Part shown: one piece after another, positions 62,917 through 64,000 of the stretch
How positions within the stretch are numbered: the first letter of the stretch is position 1
Layout: the number at the start of each line of letters is the position of its first letter
Assembly (NCBI RefSeq): GCF_900114655.1
Contig: NZ_FOTT01000003.1
Location: forward strand, 1-64,000
Length of the DNA stretch: 64,000 nucleotides
Source: Candidatus Frackibacter sp. WG13
GTDB lineage: Bacteria > Bacillota > Halanaerobiia > Halobacteroidales > Acetohalobiaceae
Direction: 5' to 3'
Position numbers and translations under genes: made by a program
The notes under the pieces: model-generated
What the model was told of the DNA's origin: nothing
What the model saw: the letters and a program-made list of their open reading frames with translations, nothing else
The model's database searches: none

Positions 62917-62952
62917 TAGTTTGAGATTAGAGAGGAGTTGAGATGAGATGAG
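62917..62952 (+). promoter_or_regulatory. Second TRAP-type triplet cluster over the ribosome-binding site
   Basis: TAG/GAG triplets occur at 62917, 62923, 62928, 62932 or 62935, 62940, 62945 and 62950. They cover the GAGGAG ribosome site (62932-62937) and the ATG at 62948. The last four keep 5-nt register. This suggests translational repression by TRAP in addition to attenuation. Confidence 0.7.
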
Positions 62953-63178
62953 TCAACCTGCTAGAGAGTTATATCCTTTGGTAGGGCGTAACAAGGAGTT
63001 AGAGAAGAGTATAATTCAGATTGACAGAGTTAAAATTGGTGATAGTAAGCCGGTGATTATGGCAGGACCTTGTGCTGTTGAAAGCAAAGAACAACTATTT
63101 ACTACAGCAAAGGTCGTTGCAGAAGCTGATGGCGTATCAGAAAGCTTTAGGAAGGAAGTTGGAGATGTATTATCCTAA
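62948..63178 (+). pseudogene. Truncated DAHP synthase remnant translationally coupled to trpE
   Basis: A 76-codon frame whose residues 26-52 ([21 protein letters not shown] and onward) match the N-terminus of type I-beta DAHP synthase such as the one at 30497. Homology then ends abruptly after AKVVAEADG, and the frame stops 17 codons later. The rest of the roughly 270-residue enzyme is missing, so it cannot be active. It has a proper GAGGAG site and ATG, and its stop overlaps the trpE start by 14 bp. The retained start may serve as a TRAP-controlled coupling leader for trpE. Confidence 0.8.
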
Positions 63179-64000
63179 AAAGGAAGAATTCATAACTAAA
63201 GCTGAGGAAGGAAATTTAATTCCGGTCTATTGTGAGGTAGTAGCTGATATGGAGACTCCGGTGTCGGCATTTAAGAAGTTAGGAGATACTGAATACTCTT
63301 ATTTGCTCGAGAGTGTAGAAGGAGGTCAGAAGGTAGGACGTTACTCTTTTATTGGTGGTAAGCCATTCTTGACTTTTAGTTATCAAGATGGAGTGGTGAC
63401 TATTGAGAAGAATGGAAGTATTGAAGAGTATAATACTGACCATCCATTAAAAGAGTTAGAAGATATCCTGGCTAAGTATCAACCAATGGAACTTGCTGAT
63501 TTACCAAGATTTTATGGTGGGGCGGTTGGATATTTAGGTTATGACCTAGTTACTTCATTTGAAGAAATAGAATTAATGGCTTCATCAGGATTAGATATTC
63601 CAAATAGTCTATTCATCTTGACTGATACTATCTTAATCTTTGACCATGTCAAGCATAAGATCAAGATAGTGGCTAATACTTTGGTGGAAGATAATCCAGA
63701 GGAAGCTTATCAGCAAGCAATCAATAAGATTAATAAGATTAGAAAAAGGCTTAAAGTTGATTCTAAAAGCTCGTTTGCGTTAGCTAATAATAAGCAGCCA
63801 GAAAATATTGAATTTAAGTCTAATATGAATCAAGAAGAATTTATGCATAAAGTAAAGCAGGCTAAAGAGTATATCAGGGCAGGGGATATCTTTCAAGTCG
63901 TTCTTTCACAAAGATTAGAGGCAGAGATAACAGTTCAACCTTTTGAAGTCTATCGGGTATTACGACGGATTAATCCATCGCCTTATATGTATTATCTTAA
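63165..64000 (+). CDS. trpE: Anthranilate synthase component I (3' truncated by the window edge)
   Basis: TrpE converts chorismate and ammonia or glutamine to anthranilate, the first step of tryptophan synthesis. The frame is open from the ATG at 63165 to the right edge, showing 278 residues. Visible features are LIPVYCEVVADMETPVSAFKKL, the Trp feedback site LLES in YSYLLESVEGG, GRYSFIG, GGAVGYLGYDLV and GDIFQVVLSQRL. It overlaps the DAHP synthase remnant by 14 bp, so its translation is probably coupled to that frame and hence to TRAP. The catalytic C-terminal half lies beyond the window. Confidence 0.93.
   Translation, partial: MYYPKKEEFITKAEEGNLIPVYCEVVADMETPVSAFKKLGDTEYSYLLESVEGGQKVGRYSFIGGKPFLTFSYQDGVVTIEKNGSIEEYNTDHPLKELEDILAKYQPMELADLPRFYGGAVGYLGYDLVTSFEEIELMASSGLDIPNSLFILTDTILIFDHVKHKIKIVANTLVEDNPEEAYQQAINKINKIRKRLKVDSKSSFALANNKQPENIEFKSNMNQEEFMHKVKQAKEYIRAGDIFQVVLSQRLEAEITVQPFEVYRVLRRINPSPYMYYL

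Noticed and set aside
62948-63178. Functional short DAHP synthase or trp leader peptide with Trp codons
   Set aside because: The fragment lacks all active-site segments after residue 60, and it contains no Trp codons, so classical ribosome-stalling attenuation is unlikely.

Overview
The window is low-GC, tightly packed bacterial DNA with strong Shine-Dalgarno sites, several TTG/GTG starts and many sigma-A type promoters. Acidic proteins, T-box leaders, a PerR/Zur pair, a trimeric [FeFe] hydrogenase and the sporulation pair ytrH/ytrI next to dnaE point to an anaerobic Firmicute-grade organism. I infer a halophilic member of the Halanaerobiales (Halobacteroidaceae, Acetohalobium-like). A selenocysteine peroxiredoxin and two multiheme c-type lipoproteins fit an anaerobe that uses selenium and has extracytoplasmic redox chemistry.

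Layout. 1-9.7 kb: 3' end of a CoA-disulfide-reductase/rhodanese fusion, aconitase B, a zinc ABC importer with its Fur-family regulator, a C_GCAxxG protein with a TDT transporter, tRNA-Arg and a secreted Met-rich protein. 9.9-16.7 kb: selenoprotein PrxU (minus strand), then the ribose operon rbsRKDACB, in which rbsA is frameshifted. 16.8-23.7 kb: an orphan ParA ATPase, an MFS transporter, a cold-shock protein, an amidohydrolase, a B12-radical SAM protein and queG. 24-29.7 kb: a complete pimelate-dependent biotin operon (bioB, a membrane protein, bioW, bioF, bioD, bioA) behind two BirA-type operators. 29.7-31.3 kb: tandem phenylalanine T-boxes and a DAHP synthase. 31.4-39 kb: nucleoside/thiouracil/tRNA enzymes, a triheme lipoprotein, a tautomerase, an MBL hydrolase and DUF401/DUF362 proteins. 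39-41.4 kb: two near-identical leucine T-boxes before an acyl-CoA ligase. 41.5-49.4 kb: tRNA-Tyr and tRNA-Pro, Nfu, PerR, the hydrogenase HydCBA, an acetate transporter, and YjbQ and PHP proteins. 49.4-61.6 kb: typA, an ABC exporter, an aspartate aminotransferase, ytrI/ytrH, dnaE, pgpA, a left-handed beta-helix protein and a pentaheme lipoprotein.

The right end (61.7-64 kb) is the most striking part. It holds mtrB (TRAP, the trp RNA-binding attenuation protein), then a leader with twelve GAG/UAG triplets in exact 5-nt register, an intrinsic terminator, a second triplet cluster over the ribosome-binding site of a truncated DAHP-synthase ORF, and trpE overlapping the end of that ORF. Regulator and both RNA targets therefore lie within about 900 bp.

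Regulation is unusually readable here: TRAP attenuation for Trp, T-boxes for Phe and Leu, BirA for biotin, a Fur-type 7-1-7 box for zinc, a LacI operator for ribose, and two 11-bp direct-repeat arrays resembling response-regulator sites.
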